52,576 bases of DNA from Betaproteobacteria bacterium (GCA_009781175.1 WQYQ01000025.1:1-52576); one strand, 5' to 3'; counted from the first letter of the stretch, positions 44,194 through 52,576 are shown. Notes: generated by a model from the sequence alone, not told the origin. Translations and numbers: made by a program.

Positions 44194-44214
44194 GATTTAG
44201 AAAGGGGGGATGCC

Positions 44215-44409
44215 ATGGATCTTGCCTCCGTCGCAGGGGCGGTTTCAACCGAACAACTCGCTCAAGTGCAGGGCGCAGCCCAATTGCTCGCGCTGAAAAA
44301 AGCAATGCAAATCCAGGCGCAGTCGGCAATGCAGCTCGTGCAGGCTTTGTCGCAGCCTCCCGCGGTTCAACCGGGGCAGCCGGGCGGGATCATCAATACG
44401 CTGGCGTGA
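44215..44409 (+). CDS. YjfB-family small protein
   Basis: 64 residues. MDLASVAGAVSTEQLAQVQG followed by QLLALKKAMQIQAQSAMQLVQAL and a Pro/Gly-rich tail ending INTLA. This matches the YjfB family, annotated as a putative motility protein in Bacillus but without proven function. The central segment is a Gln-rich amphipathic helix, and there is no signal peptide or membrane helix. AAAGGGGGGA before ATG 44215 is a strong ribosome site. It may be cotranscribed with yajQ. Confidence 0.75.
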   Translation: MDLASVAGAVSTEQLAQVQGAAQLLALKKAMQIQAQSAMQLVQALSQPPAVQPGQPGGIINTLA

Positions 44410-44417
44410 GCACAGTA

Positions 44418-44434
44418 AGCTTATGAACAGGTTC
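44418..44434. repeat. Solitary MITE/IS5-like terminal repeat
   Basis: AGCTTATGAACAGGTTC; its reverse complement matches the left MITE end GAACCTGTTCATAATCT at 16 of 17 positions. The rest of the element is absent, so this is a remnant or a chance partial match in a 160-base gap that otherwise shows nothing. Confidence 0.5.
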
Positions 44435-44571
44435 TAAGTGGAACTTGAGGTTGAGCTTCTTTGTCATTCTTTTAATGTGCAAAAGAAGTATCCGATCTGG
44501 ATCAAGCATTTTCCTAGCGGTGGTCAGCATTATTCAGCGAGTAGCCCCTTGAGCGGGATTGGGTTCGTTTT

Positions 44572-45186
44572 ATGAGCCGGAATTTGAATTTTTCCGCTGA
44601 TTTCGTGCGGCGGCGATTAGCTCTGGATCAATTTCCGATTCCGGAACGAGAGCCGGTCGAACACGGTTGCCAATTGACGCCGGCGGCGGTGCTCGTCCCT
44701 TTGGTTGCGCGAAGCGATGGACTTCGGGTTCTATTGACTAGGCGGACAGCGCATTTGAATCATCATCCGGGGCAAATCAGCTTTCCCGGGGGACGCTTCG
44801 AGGCGGGCGATGCGGACGCTTGGGCGGCCGCCTTGCGTGAAACCGAGGAGGAAATTGGCGTGCCTCGCGCAGCCGTTGAGTATCTCGGGCGATTGCCGGA
44901 CTACCCGACGACTACCGGTTTTATGATTTCGCCCGTCGTGGGTTTGCTGCAACCGCCATTGCAGCTTGCGCCGGATAGTTTCGAGGTCGAAGAAATTTTC
45001 GAGGTTCCGCTGAATTTCCTTGCCGACGAGCGCAACCATGCGCGCCACGCGATCCATGTCAAAGGGCATCTGCGCCAATATTGGGCAATGCCTTGGGGCG
45101 ATTATTTTATTTGGGGCGCAACGGCCGGCATATTGAAAACCTTGTCGCGCACCTTGCTTGTGCCGGAAGCCGCACTGTCCCGGTAA
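44572..45186 (+). CDS. Nudix CoA pyrophosphatase (NudL-like)
   Basis: 204 residues. The UPF0035 signature VLLTRRTAHLNHHPGQISFPGGRFE precedes the Nudix box containing ALRETEEEIGV, with metal-binding glutamates. Proteins of this kind hydrolyse CoA or acyl-CoA to 3',5'-ADP and phosphopantetheine. ATG 44572 has only a weak upstream site (GAGCGGG about 20 bases before). It is followed 106 bases later by the CobD/CbiB-like gene, a pairing I recall as frequent in betaproteobacteria. Confidence 0.88.
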   Translation: MSRNLNFSADFVRRRLALDQFPIPEREPVEHGCQLTPAAVLVPLVARSDGLRVLLTRRTAHLNHHPGQISFPGGRFEAGDADAWAAALRETEEEIGVPRAAVEYLGRLPDYPTTTGFMISPVVGLLQPPLQLAPDSFEVEEIFEVPLNFLADERNHARHAIHVKGHLRQYWAMPWGDYFIWGATAGILKTLSRTLLVPEAALSR

Positions 45187-45292
45187 GCTGTTGCCCCCTG
45201 TCCGGCGCTGGCGTGAGTTTCATGGTCTTTGTGTTATCTTGCCATGCAGATAACAACTGGCGTTTTGTGCGCCAACTTCACGCCTTTTTACT

Positions 45293-46219
45293 ATGACGCT
45301 GCTTTCGCTGCTTGTCGCCATTATTCTCGAACAAATCCGTCCGCTGCCGGTGCGGCGTTTTGTTGAAGAGCCTATTGCCGCGCTGGCCCGCCTGATCGAA
45401 AACAATTTGAACGATGGCGTGTCGCGTCACGGCGCCGTTGGGTGGTATGTCGCCGTATTGCTGCCGGCGGTTCTTACGGCGCTTATCTACGCGCTGTTGT
45501 TTTACATTCAACCGCTTGCCGCCTTCATTTTCAACATCGTCGTGCTCTATCTGGGGCTCGGCTACCGTCAGCATAGCCATTACTACGGCCGGATTCATGC
45601 TTCGCTGCGCGCGCAGGAGGTGGATCGTGCGCGCCAGCTTCTCACCCAGTGGCGCGGCGGACATTACGACCATACCCCCGCGGATGAGGTGGCGCGTCTC
45701 GCGATTGAATATGCTTTGGTCGTCGGGCATCGCCAGGTTTTCGCGCTTTTCCCGATGTTCCTGCTGTTTCCCGGTCCGAGCGGTGTGGTGTTGTACCGCT
45801 TGGCTGAGCGATTCAGTCATCTCTGGGCCGACAGCCAACAGCCGGGGCTGGCCGATTTCGGTCGTTTCGCGCGCAAGGCTTTCGATGTGATCGATTGGGT
45901 GCCGACGCGCATGACGGCGATTGCATTTTCGATCATGGGCGATTTTGAAGGCGCCATTTATTGCTGGCGCACACAATCCACACTGTGGCCAAGAGTCGTC
46001 GATGGCGTCCTCATCGCGGCGGGTGCTGGTGCTTTGGGTATCCAGCTTGGGGGCTTGGTGCACGAGGGGGCCGAACTCGTCGAGCGGCCCGATATCGGAA
46101 CCGGAGAGCCGGCCGACGTCGACTTCATGTATAGCGCGGTCGGTTTGATTCGCCGCACGCTGGTCCTGTTTCTGCTCATCATTCTGCTGATCGGAATATC
46201 CGGTTGGGCAGGCGGGTGA
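45293..46219 (+). CDS. CobD/CbiB-family membrane protein
   Basis: 308 residues. An N-terminal helix (TLLSLLVAIILEQIRPL) and several further helices (YVAVLLPAVLTALIYALLFYI, a C-terminal VLFLLIILLIGISGW). Segments HASLRAQEVDRARQLLTQWRGGHYDHTPADEVARLAIEYAL and FGRFARKAFDVIDWVPTRMTAIAFSIMGDFEGAIYCW match the CobD/CbiB/AmpE superfamily form found in betaproteobacteria. True CobD makes adenosylcobinamide, but no other cobalamin gene is near, so an AmpE-like signalling or other role is equally possible. Confidence 0.82.
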   Translation: MTLLSLLVAIILEQIRPLPVRRFVEEPIAALARLIENNLNDGVSRHGAVGWYVAVLLPAVLTALIYALLFYIQPLAAFIFNIVVLYLGLGYRQHSHYYGRIHASLRAQEVDRARQLLTQWRGGHYDHTPADEVARLAIEYALVVGHRQVFALFPMFLLFPGPSGVVLYRLAERFSHLWADSQQPGLADFGRFARKAFDVIDWVPTRMTAIAFSIMGDFEGAIYCWRTQSTLWPRVVDGVLIAAGAGALGIQLGGLVHEGAELVERPDIGTGEPADVDFMYSAVGLIRRTLVLFLLIILLIGISGWAGG

Positions 46220-46336
46220 GGCGTCCAGATACTATTGTTCAGACTTGAGCACACAAGGCCGCGTTGCGTGCAGATCCGTTCCTATCAACAGCTTTTACGG
46301 CGGACCGGAGGCAGGGGTGTTCAGGAGGTCTAAACG

Positions 46337-47242
46337 ATGGTTGCACGGATGACCCGCTACCTGCTGTTGTTCGAATTCCTGTTCTGGCTGAGCGTTGGTG
46401 GCGCGGTTTTCTTGACAGGGCTTGCCAGTGGCGTAACGGTAATTTGCGGCGTGCTCCTTGGCATATTTGTGCTGCGTCTCGGTATTATGGGCTCAAGCTT
46501 CGTTTATGCCATCGCGCGCTCGCCAAAACTTGCCCGCGCCTTGAAAACCGGCCTTATCGGAGGCGTATGGACGCTTCTTAAAGAAGCCTTCTGGGTCACG
46601 CTGGCGTATAGCCTGTTCATGCCGTTCGAGCGATTCTGGTTGCAGGGCGATCGCTTGGCCGATGTGGTGCGGGGACGTGTGCCGATCTTGCTTGTGCATG
46701 GATTCAGTTGTAACCGCGGTGTCTGGGTCCGTGTCGCGCGCGTATTGCATAAGGCGGGCTGGCCGGTTACGAGCGTGAATCTCGAGCCGCCACATGCGAA
46801 CATTGATCATTTCGCCACACAACTTGCGCGGCGGATTGAAGAGGTGCTGCGCACTACGGGCTCGGAACAATTGATTCTGGTTTGTCACAGCATGGGTGGT
46901 CTGGTGGCGCGCCGGTATCTCGACCTGCACGGCGAGATGAGTGTCAAGGCTGTGATTACGCTTGGGACACCGCATCACGGCAGTTTGCTTGCACGCTATG
47001 GAATGGGTGATTGTGCGCGGGAGATGGAGCCCGACAGCGAATGGCTCGCCAAGCTGCCTCAGAGCTTAAAGGTGCCGTTCGTTTCGATCTATAGCATGCA
47101 CGATAATCTCGTCGTACCCGCCACATCGAGCAGACTCCAGGGCGCGCGCAATGTAACGCTGACCGGAGTCGGGCATATATGCATGCTTTTCTCAGACCGG
47201 CTGTCGCGCCACTTGCTGCGCGAACTGGCGGGGGTTAGATGA
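46337..47242 (+). CDS. Membrane-anchored alpha/beta hydrolase (lipase-like)
   Basis: 301 residues. The N-terminus has two hydrophobic helices (LLLFEFLFWLSVGGAVFL, VTVICGVLLGIFVLRLGIM), then a hydrolase domain: ILLVHGFSCNRGVW (oxyanion hole), nucleophile elbow LVCHSMGGLVARRYLDL, TLGTPHHGS, Asp in SMHDNLVVPA and His in GVGHICMLF. This is the class of triacylglycerol lipase/PGAP1-like esterases. Substrate is unknown. AGGAGGT before ATG 46337 is a strong ribosome site. Downstream is the tRNA-Val gene. Confidence 0.85.
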   Translation: MVARMTRYLLLFEFLFWLSVGGAVFLTGLASGVTVICGVLLGIFVLRLGIMGSSFVYAIARSPKLARALKTGLIGGVWTLLKEAFWVTLAYSLFMPFERFWLQGDRLADVVRGRVPILLVHGFSCNRGVWVRVARVLHKAGWPVTSVNLEPPHANIDHFATQLARRIEEVLRTTGSEQLILVCHSMGGLVARRYLDLHGEMSVKAVITLGTPHHGSLLARYGMGDCAREMEPDSEWLAKLPQSLKVPFVSIYSMHDNLVVPATSSRLQGARNVTLTGVGHICMLFSDRLSRHLLRELAGVR

Positions 47243-47319
47243 GCTGTGTGGAGGGCGTTTGTTTGGGCCGCTGCCAAAAGAAAAGACTTGCGTTCTACTG
47301 GAACGGGATGCAGCCTGAT

Positions 47320-47348
47320 TTGACCGATGCAAGCGCAGAAGGTATATT
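47320..47348 (+). promoter_or_regulatory. Sigma-70 promoter of the tRNA-Val gene
   Basis: TTGACC, an exact 17-base spacer and TATATT, ending 18 bases before the mature tRNA. Confidence 0.85.
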
Positions 47349-47366
47349 CACCGGCTCACTGCACCG

Positions 47367-47441
47367 GGGCAGTTAGCTCAGCGGTAGAGCACTGCCTTCA
47401 CACGGCAGGGGTCACTGGTTCGATCCCAGTACTGCCCACCA
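47367..47441 (+). tRNA. tRNA-Val, anticodon CAC
   Basis: A 75-base cloverleaf. Acceptor arms GGGCAGT (47367-47373) and ACTGCCC (47431-47437), D arm with TTAGCTCAGCGGTAGAGC, anticodon stem CTGCC/GGCAG with loop TTCACAC (anticodon CAC, reading GTG), T arm CTGGTTCGATCCCAG, discriminator A and an encoded CCA. A sigma-70 promoter precedes it and a hairpin with T-run follows before gltX. Confidence 0.96.
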
Positions 47442-47470
47442 CCCGGTTCAGGTTCAGTAAGAATATCATT

Positions 47471-47529
47471 GGGTTACGCTACGGAATCTCTCGCGTGAGA
47501 CGGTTCGAGTGCGTAGCCCTTTATTTTTT
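47471..47529 (+). terminator. Terminator of tRNA-Val in front of gltX
   Basis: GGGTTACGC pairs with GCGTAGCCC at one mismatch, enclosing a smaller TCTC/GAGA hairpin, followed by TTTATTTTTT. It lies 22 bases before the gltX ATG, so gltX needs readthrough or its own promoter close by. Confidence 0.65.
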
Positions 47530-47550
47530 GGACTTGCTACCCGTTTTCCT

Positions 47551-48951
47551 ATGACTCAACGTATTCGGACCCGTTTCGCACCGAGCCCTACTGGATTCCT
47601 GCATATCGGAGGGGCGCGGACTGCGCTGTTTTCCTGGGCTTTCGCCCGGCATCATGGCGGTGACTTCATTCTGCGCATCGAGGATACCGATGTCGCGCGC
47701 TCTTCTGCCGAGAAGGTGCAAGGCATCCTCGACAGCATGGCGTGGCTGGGCTTGGAGTGGGACGAGGGCCCGTTCTATCAGATGCAGCGCATGGATCGCT
47801 ACCGTGAGGTGATTGCGCAGATGCTGCGGGCTGGCACGGCGTATTACTGCTATATGCAACCCGAAGAACTTGAGGAATTGCGTGAGGCGCAGCGCGCGCG
47901 CGGCGAGAAGCCGCGTTACGACGGGCGCTGGCGTTCCGAGCCGGGCAAGGCGTTGCCGCAGCCGCCGGCCGGTGTCAGTCCGGTGGTGCGTTTCCGCAAT
48001 CCGCGCGATGGCAAAGTCGCTTGGAACGATACCGTTAAGGGCTTGATCGAATTCGACAACGCGGAACTCGACGATTTGATCATCGCCCGGCCCGATGGAA
48101 CGCCGACCTACAATTTTTGTGTCGTCGTCGACGATTGGGACATGCGGATCACCCATGTGCTGCGTGGCGATGATCATGTGAACAATACGCCGCGCCAGAT
48201 CAACATCCTGCGTGCGCTCGGGGCCGAAGTGCCGCAATACGGCCATCTGTCGATGATTCTCGGACCCGATGGGCAGAAGCTTTCGAAGCGCCACGGCGCG
48301 GTTAGCGTGATGCAGTACGATGAAGAAGGCTATCTGCCGGAGGCGGTCGTTAACTATCTCGGCCGTTTGGGCTGGAGTCATGGCGACGACGAAGTATTCT
48401 CCCGCGAGCAATTCGTCGAGTGGTTCGATTTGGATCACATCACGCCTTCGGCCGCGCAATTCGATTTCGATAAGCTCGGCTGGCTGAACGGCCTGTATAT
48501 CCGCAAACTCGCGCCGGAAGCGCTGGCCGAAAAGCTCGCGCCGCGTCTTGCCGCGCGGGGGCTCGAAACCGCGGGCGGCCCGGCCTTGGAGGCTGTCGTC
48601 GCACTTTATCGCGAGCGGGTGAATACGCTCGTCGAGCTGGCCGATTCCGTTGCGGCTTACTATCTTGCGCCGACGCCGCCGGAAGATCTGCTTGAGCAGC
48701 ACTTGAGCGATGCCGCGAAAAGCGCATTGGCGAGTTTGCGTAAGCGGCTTGCGACATGCGAATGGGAACAGGCCAATTTGAATGCGGCGATCAAACAAAC
48801 CTGTAGTGAGTTTGGCCTCAAAATGCCGCAGGTGGCGATTCCTTTACGGGTTGCTTTGCTCGGTGTGACGCAGACGCCGTCGATCGATGCCGTGCTTGGA
48901 GTGTTTGGCCGGGAGCATGTGCTGGCGCGGCTTGATGTAGCGCTGGCCTGA
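47551..48951 (+). CDS. gltX: Glutamyl-tRNA synthetase (GltX)
   Basis: 466 residues, class I synthetase. HIGH-type motif in [55 protein letters not shown] and the KMSKS-type [13 protein letters not shown] are present. C-terminal helical anticodon-binding region follows. The protein charges tRNA-Glu. ATG 47551 begins [15 protein letters not shown]; the open frame extends back to 47509 but runs into the upstream terminator. A palindromic repeat copy begins eight bases after the stop. Confidence 0.96.
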   Translation: MTQRIRTRFAPSPTGFLHIGGARTALFSWAFARHHGGDFILRIEDTDVARSSAEKVQGILDSMAWLGLEWDEGPFYQMQRMDRYREVIAQMLRAGTAYYCYMQPEELEELREAQRARGEKPRYDGRWRSEPGKALPQPPAGVSPVVRFRNPRDGKVAWNDTVKGLIEFDNAELDDLIIARPDGTPTYNFCVVVDDWDMRITHVLRGDDHVNNTPRQINILRALGAEVPQYGHLSMILGPDGQKLSKRHGAVSVMQYDEEGYLPEAVVNYLGRLGWSHGDDEVFSREQFVEWFDLDHITPSAAQFDFDKLGWLNGLYIRKLAPEALAEKLAPRLAARGLETAGGPALEAVVALYRERVNTLVELADSVAAYYLAPTPPEDLLEQHLSDAAKSALASLRKRLATCEWEQANLNAAIKQTCSEFGLKMPQVAIPLRVALLGVTQTPSIDAVLGVFGREHVLARLDVALA

Positions 48952-48958
48952 TCTCGCG

Positions 48959-49080
48959 GTGAGTCACCCCAACTTGAAAGTTGGGGCTTCCTCGCCACAG
49001 ATTGGAGACGCCTTCGGCGCTAGTAACGTTTGTTTCGCTGACCTCGCCATGAATGGCGAGGCTTGCGCTCAACCCGTGGT
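48959..49080 (-). repeat. Full copy of the 122-bp palindromic repeat, after gltX
   Basis: Inverted relative to the 42488 copy: GTGAGTCACCCC, hairpin CCCCAACTTGAAAGTTGGGG, hairpin CGCCTTCGGCG, hairpin CCTCGCCATGAATGGCGAGG, ending GCGCTCAACCCGTGGT. It starts eight bases after the gltX stop with the GTGA end facing the gene, and joins directly to another palindromic element at 49079. Confidence 0.88.
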
Positions 49081-49159
49081 CATTCTGCGCGGAGCGAAGC
49101 GCAGTCGCAAAATCCACTATCGAAGGACAAATGGATTCTGCGACTTCGCGCAGAATGAC
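49079..49159. repeat. 81-bp element with 13-bp perfect inverted ends
   Basis: GTCATTCTGCGCG (49079-49091) and CGCGCAGAATGAC (49147-49159) are perfect inverted repeats, and the inner sequence also pairs (AGTCGCA with TGCGACT; AATCCA with TGGATT). It follows the palindromic repeat without a gap. Probably a REP- or MITE-like element; no second copy is in the window. Confidence 0.65.
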
Positions 49160-49196
49160 GGTACAGAGGTTCTGATGAGCAATGCGGATCGAGCTG

Positions 49197-49823
49197 TTAT
49201 AGCCCGGTCCACTTGCGTTCGACGGCGAATTTCACCAGACCGGCGGGGCCGTCGAGATCGAGCTTGCGCTTCATGTTCAGGCGGTGGGTTTCGACGGTGC
49301 GCACGGAGAGATCGAGCCGGGAGGCGATCTCTTTTGAGGACAGCCCCTCCGCGATGAGCGCCAGGATTTCCTTTTCGCGCTGGGTGAGCATCGGTTTCTG
49401 ATCCGCCGCATTGGCAAGCACATCGGCGACGCTGCTCGAATAATAGCGGCGTCCCGCCATGACGGTGTGGATCGCGGCGACGATCTCCCGCGCGGGGCTG
49501 TCCTTGAGCACATAGCCGCGCGCGCCGGCGCGGAATGCTTCAAGCACGACTTGCGGCTGGTCGTGCATCGTCAGAATCACGACCTGGATCTGCGGATAGC
49601 GCTCATGGAAGCAGCGCGTCAATTCGATGCCGCTCATGCCGCGCATGCCGATGTCCATCAATGCGATCTGCGGCGCGAGGCGTTCCGCGGCGGCGATGGC
49701 CGAAGGCCCGTCATCGGCTTCGCCAATGACTTCGAAGCCCGGGACTGTTTCCAGGTGCAGACGCAAACCGTCGCGCACGAGCGGGTGATCGTCGATCAGC
49801 AGGATGCGGACGGGATCAGTCAT
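49197..49823 (-). CDS. NarL/FixJ-type response regulator
   Basis: 208 residues. Receiver domain (about 1-120) with acidic DDH, phosphoacceptor in IALMDIGMRGMSG, and Lys in YVLKDSPA. LuxR-type helix-turn-helix domain: LTQREKEILALIAEGLSSKEIASRLDLSVRTVETHRLNMKRKLDL. It should be phosphorylated by the kinase encoded just upstream, whose stop overlaps its ATG by eight bases. Target genes are unknown. Confidence 0.92.
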   Translation of the reverse strand: MTDPVRILLIDDHPLVRDGLRLHLETVPGFEVIGEADDGPSAIAAAERLAPQIALMDIGMRGMSGIELTRCFHERYPQIQVVILTMHDQPQVVLEAFRAGARGYVLKDSPAREIVAAIHTVMAGRRYYSSSVADVLANAADQKPMLTQREKEILALIAEGLSSKEIASRLDLSVRTVETHRLNMKRKLDLDGPAGLVKFAVERKWTGL

Positions 49824-51171
49824 TGGCTTTCAGTATTTCAGCGGGGAAGCGAGCTGTGATAGTGGTCCCGCCCGGCCCAGACTGCAAGTCGAAATCGCCG
49901 CCGAGCGTCTCAATTCGTTCCTGCATGCTCGACAGCCCAAGCCCGCCGCGGGGATGCGCCGTGACTTGCGCGAAATCGAAACCGATCCCGTCGTCGCCGA
50001 TCGCAAAGATCAAAGCGCCGCTAAGCTCTTTGATCTGGAGACGAACGCGGTGCGCTTGGGCATGGCGCTCGATGTTGGTCAGCGCTTCCTGCGTGACGCG
50101 GAACAGGGCCGTGGCGACGGCGTTCGGGATCTGGAGCTTGGCGCCGGTTTCGAACTCGCTTGCGATGCCGGTGCGCACCGAGAAATCGCTGACGATTTGA
50201 TTCAATGCCGGGATCAAGCCTAAATCGTCGAGCAGAGCAGGGCGCAGGCCGTGCGAGATGCGGCGGATTTCGCGCAGACCTTCGTTGAGCCGTTCCAATG
50301 CTTGCGTGAGCGGGCGCGCAAGCGTCGCGTCTGCCGCGTCGGCCCGCTCCTGCGCGGATTCAAGCATGAGCTTGGCGGATACGAACAATTGATTCACGCC
50401 ATCGTGCAGTTCGTGCGCAACGCGCGCACGCTCGGTTTCCTGGGAGCGGACAACCTGCCTGGCAAGCGCGCGCATACGGATCTCCGCGTCGCGGCGGTCG
50501 GAAAGATTGAGCGCCAGCCCGCCGATCGCGACGATCAGCGCCGCGACGACGGCAATGCCTGTAATCACGCCAAGTGTGGCTTCGATCGCGCGTGTCGCTT
50601 CCCGGTCGATGCGCGCACGCGCTTCTTCGATATCGTCGAGATAGATTCCCGTCCCAAGCATCCAGCCCCACTGCGGCTCTTGCACGACATAGCCGAGCTT
50701 GCGCGCCATTTTCCGCGTCGAAGGCCGTTGCCAGAGGTATTCGACAAAACCGCCGCCGGCGCGCGCTTTCTCGATGAGTTGCTGAATCATCGGCTGGCCT
50801 TGCGCGTCGCGCAGGTTCCAAAGGTTTTGACCGACAAGGTCTGGCTGGCGCGGGTGCATGAGATTGCGGCCGGAGAAATCGTAGACGAAGAAATAACCGT
50901 CCTCGCCGTAGTCGAGTCTTGAAAGAATCCGCAAGGCTTCTTCGCGCGCTTCGGAGCCCGATTGGCCGCGCAGATGCGCGATCGCGCTTTGCGCGAGATA
51001 AACGTAATGCTGCAATTCGGCCTTGCGCGCATTGAGCAGAACGGGCTGAACCGCCTGCGCCTCGGCATCGGCCAGGGCGCGCGCTTCGATGCGAATGACG
51101 GCCGCGACCGCCGCGATGGCGAGCAGCAGCGGCGCGACGGCGAGGATCAAGACCTTCAGGCGCAGGTGCAT
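49816..51171 (-). CDS. Cache-domain sensor histidine kinase (HisKA_3 type)
   Basis: 451 residues from ATG 51171. Helix 1 (VLILAVAPLLLAIAAVAAVI), a periplasmic sCache domain (YGEDGYFFVYDFSGRNLMHP and GWMLGTGIYLDDIEEAR, typical of small-molecule-binding Cache_2 sensors), helix 2 (GVITGIAVVAALIVAIGGLAL), then HisKA_3 with the phosphorylated His in ERARVAHELHDGVNQ and an HATPase domain (NIERHAQAHRV, GDDGIGFD, GGLGLSSMQERIETLGG). It overlaps both neighbours: flavoprotein stop by 16 bases and regulator start by eight. Cache_2 sensors often bind small organic acids, but the ligand is not predictable here. Confidence 0.92.
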   Translation of the reverse strand: MHLRLKVLILAVAPLLLAIAAVAAVIRIEARALADAEAQAVQPVLLNARKAELQHYVYLAQSAIAHLRGQSGSEAREEALRILSRLDYGEDGYFFVYDFSGRNLMHPRQPDLVGQNLWNLRDAQGQPMIQQLIEKARAGGGFVEYLWQRPSTRKMARKLGYVVQEPQWGWMLGTGIYLDDIEEARARIDREATRAIEATLGVITGIAVVAALIVAIGGLALNLSDRRDAEIRMRALARQVVRSQETERARVAHELHDGVNQLFVSAKLMLESAQERADAADATLARPLTQALERLNEGLREIRRISHGLRPALLDDLGLIPALNQIVSDFSVRTGIASEFETGAKLQIPNAVATALFRVTQEALTNIERHAQAHRVRLQIKELSGALIFAIGDDGIGFDFAQVTAHPRGGLGLSSMQERIETLGGDFDLQSGPGGTTITARFPAEILKAND

Positions 51172-52415
51172 GATGTTTCGCGTTGCAGCCAGGCGATGAC
51201 GCCGCGCGCGGCGGCGCGGCCCGTTGCGAAGCAGGCCGTGAGCAGATAGCCGCCCGTCGGCGCTTCCCAATCGAGCATTTCGCCGGCGCAAAAAACGCCG
51301 GGAAACGCGCGCAGCATCAGGTCTTCGTCCATCGCTTCAAAGCGCACGCCGCCCGCGCTGCTGATGGCTTCGTCGATCGGGCGCGTCGCATGCAGCGTCA
51401 GCGGCAGGGCCTTGATCGTCTGCGTGAGGCGGAGCGGATCGTGCATCTCCGCGCGGCTAAGCGCCTCATGCAAGAGCGCGGTTTTCAGGCCGTTCAGGCC
51501 GACGCGGCTGTGCAGATGACTGGACAGGGAACGCGAGCCGCGCGGGTGCGCAACTTCTTGCTGAACGCGCGCAAGTTCGCGCCCTGGGGCCAGATCGAGT
51601 TCAATTTTTACTTTGCCTTCCGCATTCAGCGTTTCGCGCAATGTGGATGAAAGCGCATAGATCAAACTACCTTCAAGCCCATGTTGCGTGATAAGGCATT
51701 CGCCAATGCGCTCATGCGGCGTGCCGTGCAGGTCGACAAAACGCAGGCGTATCGACTTGAGAGCCTGGCCCGCGAAGCGAGTGCGAAAGTGCTCGCTCCA
51801 ATGGGTTTCGAAGCCGCAGTTTGCGGGTTGCAAGGCAGCGATGTCGACGCCGCGCGCGGCGAGCCACGGCACCCATGCGCCGTCCGAGCCGAGCTTGGGC
51901 CAGCTTGCGCCGCCGAGCGCGAGCACGCTTGCCGCCGGGCGTTGTTCGGATTCGCCCGTCGGCGTAGCGAAACGCAGCGCGCCGGCGGCATTCCAGCCTA
52001 GCCAGCGATGCCGCGTATGCAGCCGCACGCCCTGGCCGCGCAGCCGGTGCAGCCAGGCGCGCAGCAGGGGCGCGGCTTTCATCTCGCGTGGAAAAACCCG
52101 CCCCGATGTGCCGACGAAAGTTTCGATGCCGAGCTGGCGCGCCCATTCGCGCAGCGCATCGGCGTCGAACGCATCGATGCTGGGCGCGAGTTGTTCACGG
52201 CGTTCGCCGTAGCGCGCAAGAAAATTTTCGCGCGCTTCGGAATGCGTGATGTTCAGGCCGCCGATTCCGGCGAGCAGGAATTTGCGGCCCACGGAAGGCA
52301 TGGCGTCGAACAGGTCGACTACATAGCCTGCTTCGGCAATCACTTCCGCCGCCATCAATCCGGCCGGACCGCCGCCGATGATGGCGATGCGCTGCGATTG
52401 ACGTGTTTCGGACAT
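51156..52415 (-). CDS. HI0933/TIGR03862-like FAD-dependent flavoprotein
   Basis: 419 residues from ATG 52415 (MSETRQSQRIAIIGGGPAGLMAAEVI, the FAD-binding dinucleotide loop). SVGRKFLLAGIGGLNITHSE, VLALGGASWPKLGSDG and the C-terminal VFCAGEMLDWEAPTGGYLLTACFATGRAAARG match the HI0933-like family of flavoproteins, biochemical role not established. An upstream in-frame start at 52457 is less likely. Its 3' end overlaps the kinase gene by 16 bases, so it is probably part of that operon, which may point to a redox link. Confidence 0.85.
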   Translation of the reverse strand: MSETRQSQRIAIIGGGPAGLMAAEVIAEAGYVVDLFDAMPSVGRKFLLAGIGGLNITHSEARENFLARYGERREQLAPSIDAFDADALREWARQLGIETFVGTSGRVFPREMKAAPLLRAWLHRLRGQGVRLHTRHRWLGWNAAGALRFATPTGESEQRPAASVLALGGASWPKLGSDGAWVPWLAARGVDIAALQPANCGFETHWSEHFRTRFAGQALKSIRLRFVDLHGTPHERIGECLITQHGLEGSLIYALSSTLRETLNAEGKVKIELDLAPGRELARVQQEVAHPRGSRSLSSHLHSRVGLNGLKTALLHEALSRAEMHDPLRLTQTIKALPLTLHATRPIDEAISSAGGVRFEAMDEDLMLRAFPGVFCAGEMLDWEAPTGGYLLTACFATGRAAARGVIAWLQRETSCTCA

Positions 52416-52445
52416 AGAAAATCCTGCTATAACAAATGAACATAC

Positions 52446-52576
52446 GAACCTGCTCATAATCTTGCTGCGAGGCTGTGATCGGGGCTCATGCGCTGCTCGG
52501 AATCCTCATTTATCACTTATAAACTCCGGTTCCTGCGCTGCTCTTCGCCCCGCTGACAGCCTCTCGCGACAGATTC
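52446..52576. mobile_element. MITE with IS5-like ends, copy 2 (cut by window end)
   Basis: 131 bases matching copy 1 (37742-37872) at 127 positions, with no gaps. Begins GAACCTGCTCATAATCT; the right end is outside the window. It lies 30 bases upstream of the flavoprotein start, so it may contain or displace that gene's promoter. Confidence 0.85.

Noticed and set aside
45293..46219. Cobalamin biosynthesis locus
   Set aside because: Only one CobD/CbiB-like gene is present and no other cobalamin gene is near; the betaproteobacterial form may have another role.

Overview
The window looks like chromosomal DNA of a GC-rich betaproteobacterium, most likely Rhodocyclales or a relative (inferred from gene content and order; no 16S rRNA gene is present). 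Supporting neighbourhoods are exbB-exbD-lpxK-ycaR-kdsB-adk, murJ divergent from rpsT, a DUF3579 gene beside argF and argG, murB beside yajQ, and a Nudix CoA pyrophosphatase beside a CobD/CbiB-like membrane protein. Most of the window is core metabolism with several accessory patches.

Layout. 1-118: right end of an IS5-like element. 299-3880: arginine succinyltransferase (AST) genes astC-astA-astB. 3962-7184: YbjD-like OLD nuclease and an MBL-fold RNase-like protein. 7185-7773: BrnT/BrnA toxin-antitoxin pair. 7927-10018: tiny membrane protein, lipoprotein, and a beta-propeller lipoprotein whose start is split from its body by a 12-base poly-C tract. 10275-10670: repeats and paired GlrR-like boxes. 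10707-14887: glrR, a QseG-like lipoprotein, glrK and a FeeM-type N-acyl amino acid synthase in one minus-strand operon with a sigma-54-like promoter. 15121-21454: DedA protein, purN, DUF3108 protein, RsmB-type methyltransferase, MscS channel, fatty acid desaturase. 21546-25998: EAL protein, sodB, xseA on the minus strand. 26300-30007: exbB, exbD, lpxK, ycaR, kdsB, adk. 30102-32332: YbhB-like protein and murJ. 32461-37741: rpsT, DUF3579, argF, argG, pfkA, DUF2788, ppnP. 37806-42427: an AraC regulator divergent from a short-chain dehydrogenase / acyl-CoA dehydrogenase / CoA-transferase operon. 42591-48951: murB, yajQ, yjfB-like gene, Nudix, CobD/CbiB-like, alpha/beta hydrolase, tRNA-Val(CAC), gltX. 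49197-52415: a flavoprotein, Cache-domain histidine kinase and NarL-type regulator, overlapping on the minus strand.

The most unusual points are these. (1) A FeeM-type acyltransferase is in the same operon as the GlrK/GlrR two-component system, with a TGTC-N10-GACG box and a sigma-54-like promoter in front. This suggests a self-regulated lipid-signal module. (2) The propeller lipoprotein has a good Shine-Dalgarno and ATG upstream of a poly-C tract that puts it one base out of frame, as in a phase-variable gene. (3) A roughly 122-bp palindromic repeat family has at least six full or partial copies. One is inserted in frame inside the MBL-fold protein, one supplies the last codons and stop of murB, and others sit just after astB and gltX. 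(4) A 142-bp MITE with IS5-like ends supplies the C-terminus of an AraC regulator. A second copy, cut by the window end, matches it at 127 of 131 positions. (5) A textbook intrinsic terminator overlaps the first codons of lpxK, and an attenuator-like structure precedes argF.
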